The notes beneath the pieces were generated by a model, which saw only the letters and a list, made by a program, of their open reading frames with translations, did not search any database and was not told where the DNA came from. Both the position numbers and the translations under genes were made by a program. 64,000 nucleotides of DNA. Source: SAR202 cluster bacterium (lineage in GTDB: Bacteria > Chloroflexota > Dehalococcoidia > Lucifugimonadales > VGZR01). Below, one piece after another: positions 63,324 through 64,000 of the stretch (the stretch's first letter is position 1; each line of letters begins with the position of its first letter). The DNA is taken from positions 16,475-80,474 of the forward strand of contig VGZR01000001.1 in assembly GCA_016872515.1 (NCBI GenBank). Reading direction: 5' to 3'.

Positions 63324-64000
63324 ATGACCACCCCCGCACGGCAGCAGTACCTCCGTATCAAACGCCAGCACCAGGGCGAGATCCTGCTGTTCCGGATGGG
63401 CGACTTCTACGAGACGTTCGACGACGACGCGCGCATCGTCGCCCGTGAGCTGGAGATCGCTCTTACGTCCCGCGAGATGGGCCGCGGCGGGCGCGTGCCG
63501 CTGGCGGGCATCCCGTACCACGCCCTGGACTCGTACCTCGCCCGGCTGCTGAAGAAGGGGTACAAGGTCGCCATCTGCGAGCAGACGAGCGACCCCGCCC
63601 TCGCGCGCGGCCTGGTGGACCGCGAAGTCGTGCGCGTCGTGACCCCGGGCACGGTCGTCGAGGAGAGCATCCTCGACAAACGGGCGAACAACTACTTGTC
63701 GGCGGTGGTCATCGAGAACCAGGAGGCGGGCCTGGCCTACGTGGATATCACTACGTCGGAGTTCGCCACGGCGCAGCTCCCGCTGGCGGCGCTCCGCGAC
63801 GAGCTGGAGCGGCTCGCCCCCGCCGAGGTTTTGGCGCCGCAGGGTATGGAGATGCCCCGCTCACCCACCGGCGCGACCGTCACGCCCGTGGAAGGGGATG
63901 CCTTTCACGCCCAGGCGGCCCGCGAGCGGCTGCTGGCCCACTTCCGCGTTGCATCGCTGGAGGCGTTCGGATGCGAGGGGCTGCCGCTGGCGGCGCGGGC
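63324..64000 (+). CDS. mutS: DNA mismatch repair protein MutS (partial, runs off right edge)
   Basis: MTTPARQQYLRIKRQHQGEILLFRMGDFYETFDDDARIVARELEIALTSREMGRGGRVPLAGIPYHALDSYLARLLKKGYKVAICEQTSDPALARGLVDREVVRVVTPGTV: MutS N-terminal domain with the FYExF motif. Confidence 0.96.
   Translation, partial: MTTPARQQYLRIKRQHQGEILLFRMGDFYETFDDDARIVARELEIALTSREMGRGGRVPLAGIPYHALDSYLARLLKKGYKVAICEQTSDPALARGLVDREVVRVVTPGTVVEESILDKRANNYLSAVVIENQEAGLAYVDITTSEFATAQLPLAALRDELERLAPAEVLAPQGMEMPRSPTGATVTPVEGDAFHAQAARERLLAHFRVASLEAFGCEGLPLAAR

Noticed and set aside
1-64000. CRISPR arrays, tRNA/rRNA genes, transposases, integrases, prophage genes
   Set aside because: None could be recognised by reading the sequence or ORF translations; a tRNAscan/Infernal run would be needed to exclude small RNAs.

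Overview
This 64-kb window is a GC-rich, gene-dense bacterial chromosome fragment. Its family content (DUF2298/'Chlor_Arch_YYY', TIGR03663/Agl23-like, amidase, SDR, LLM and SelA-like sets) suggests Chloroflexota, possibly Dehalococcoidia; that is inference only, since no rRNA or tRNA gene was recognised. Most of it is housekeeping: nnr (partial), acpS, folD, queA, ilvE, moeA, pheT/pheS, comEA, rph, rpmH-rnpA-yidD-yidC-jag, ppa, serS, thpR, ftsY, a nuoE/F/G-like module and mutS (partial). Between these lie catabolic cassettes (Ldh2, D-aminoacylase, amidase, crotonases/acyl-CoA ligase, tandem SDRs, amidohydrolase). I saw no CRISPR array, transposase, integrase or prophage. The items most worth a second look are: (1) an AT-richer DUF2075-type nuclease-helicase gene interrupted by two in-frame TGA codons; (2) comEC broken by three in-frame stops and one frameshift, one stop replacing the Gln of the DVGQGD motif, while comEA is intact; (3) a nuoEFG-like plus FNR-like module whose large subunit has a duplicated Cys-rich motif and lacks a recognisable formate dehydrogenase active-site Cys/Sec-His; (4) a multi-GAF histidine-kinase-like protein with degenerate H, N and G2 boxes; (5) a 50-aa ORF, absent from the supplied ORF track, divergent from a CysB-like LysR gene and followed by a strong terminator; (6) a dispersed perfect-palindrome repeat family; (7) a BamB-like beta-propeller lipoprotein inserted between yidD and yidC. 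No system can be called new from sequence alone.
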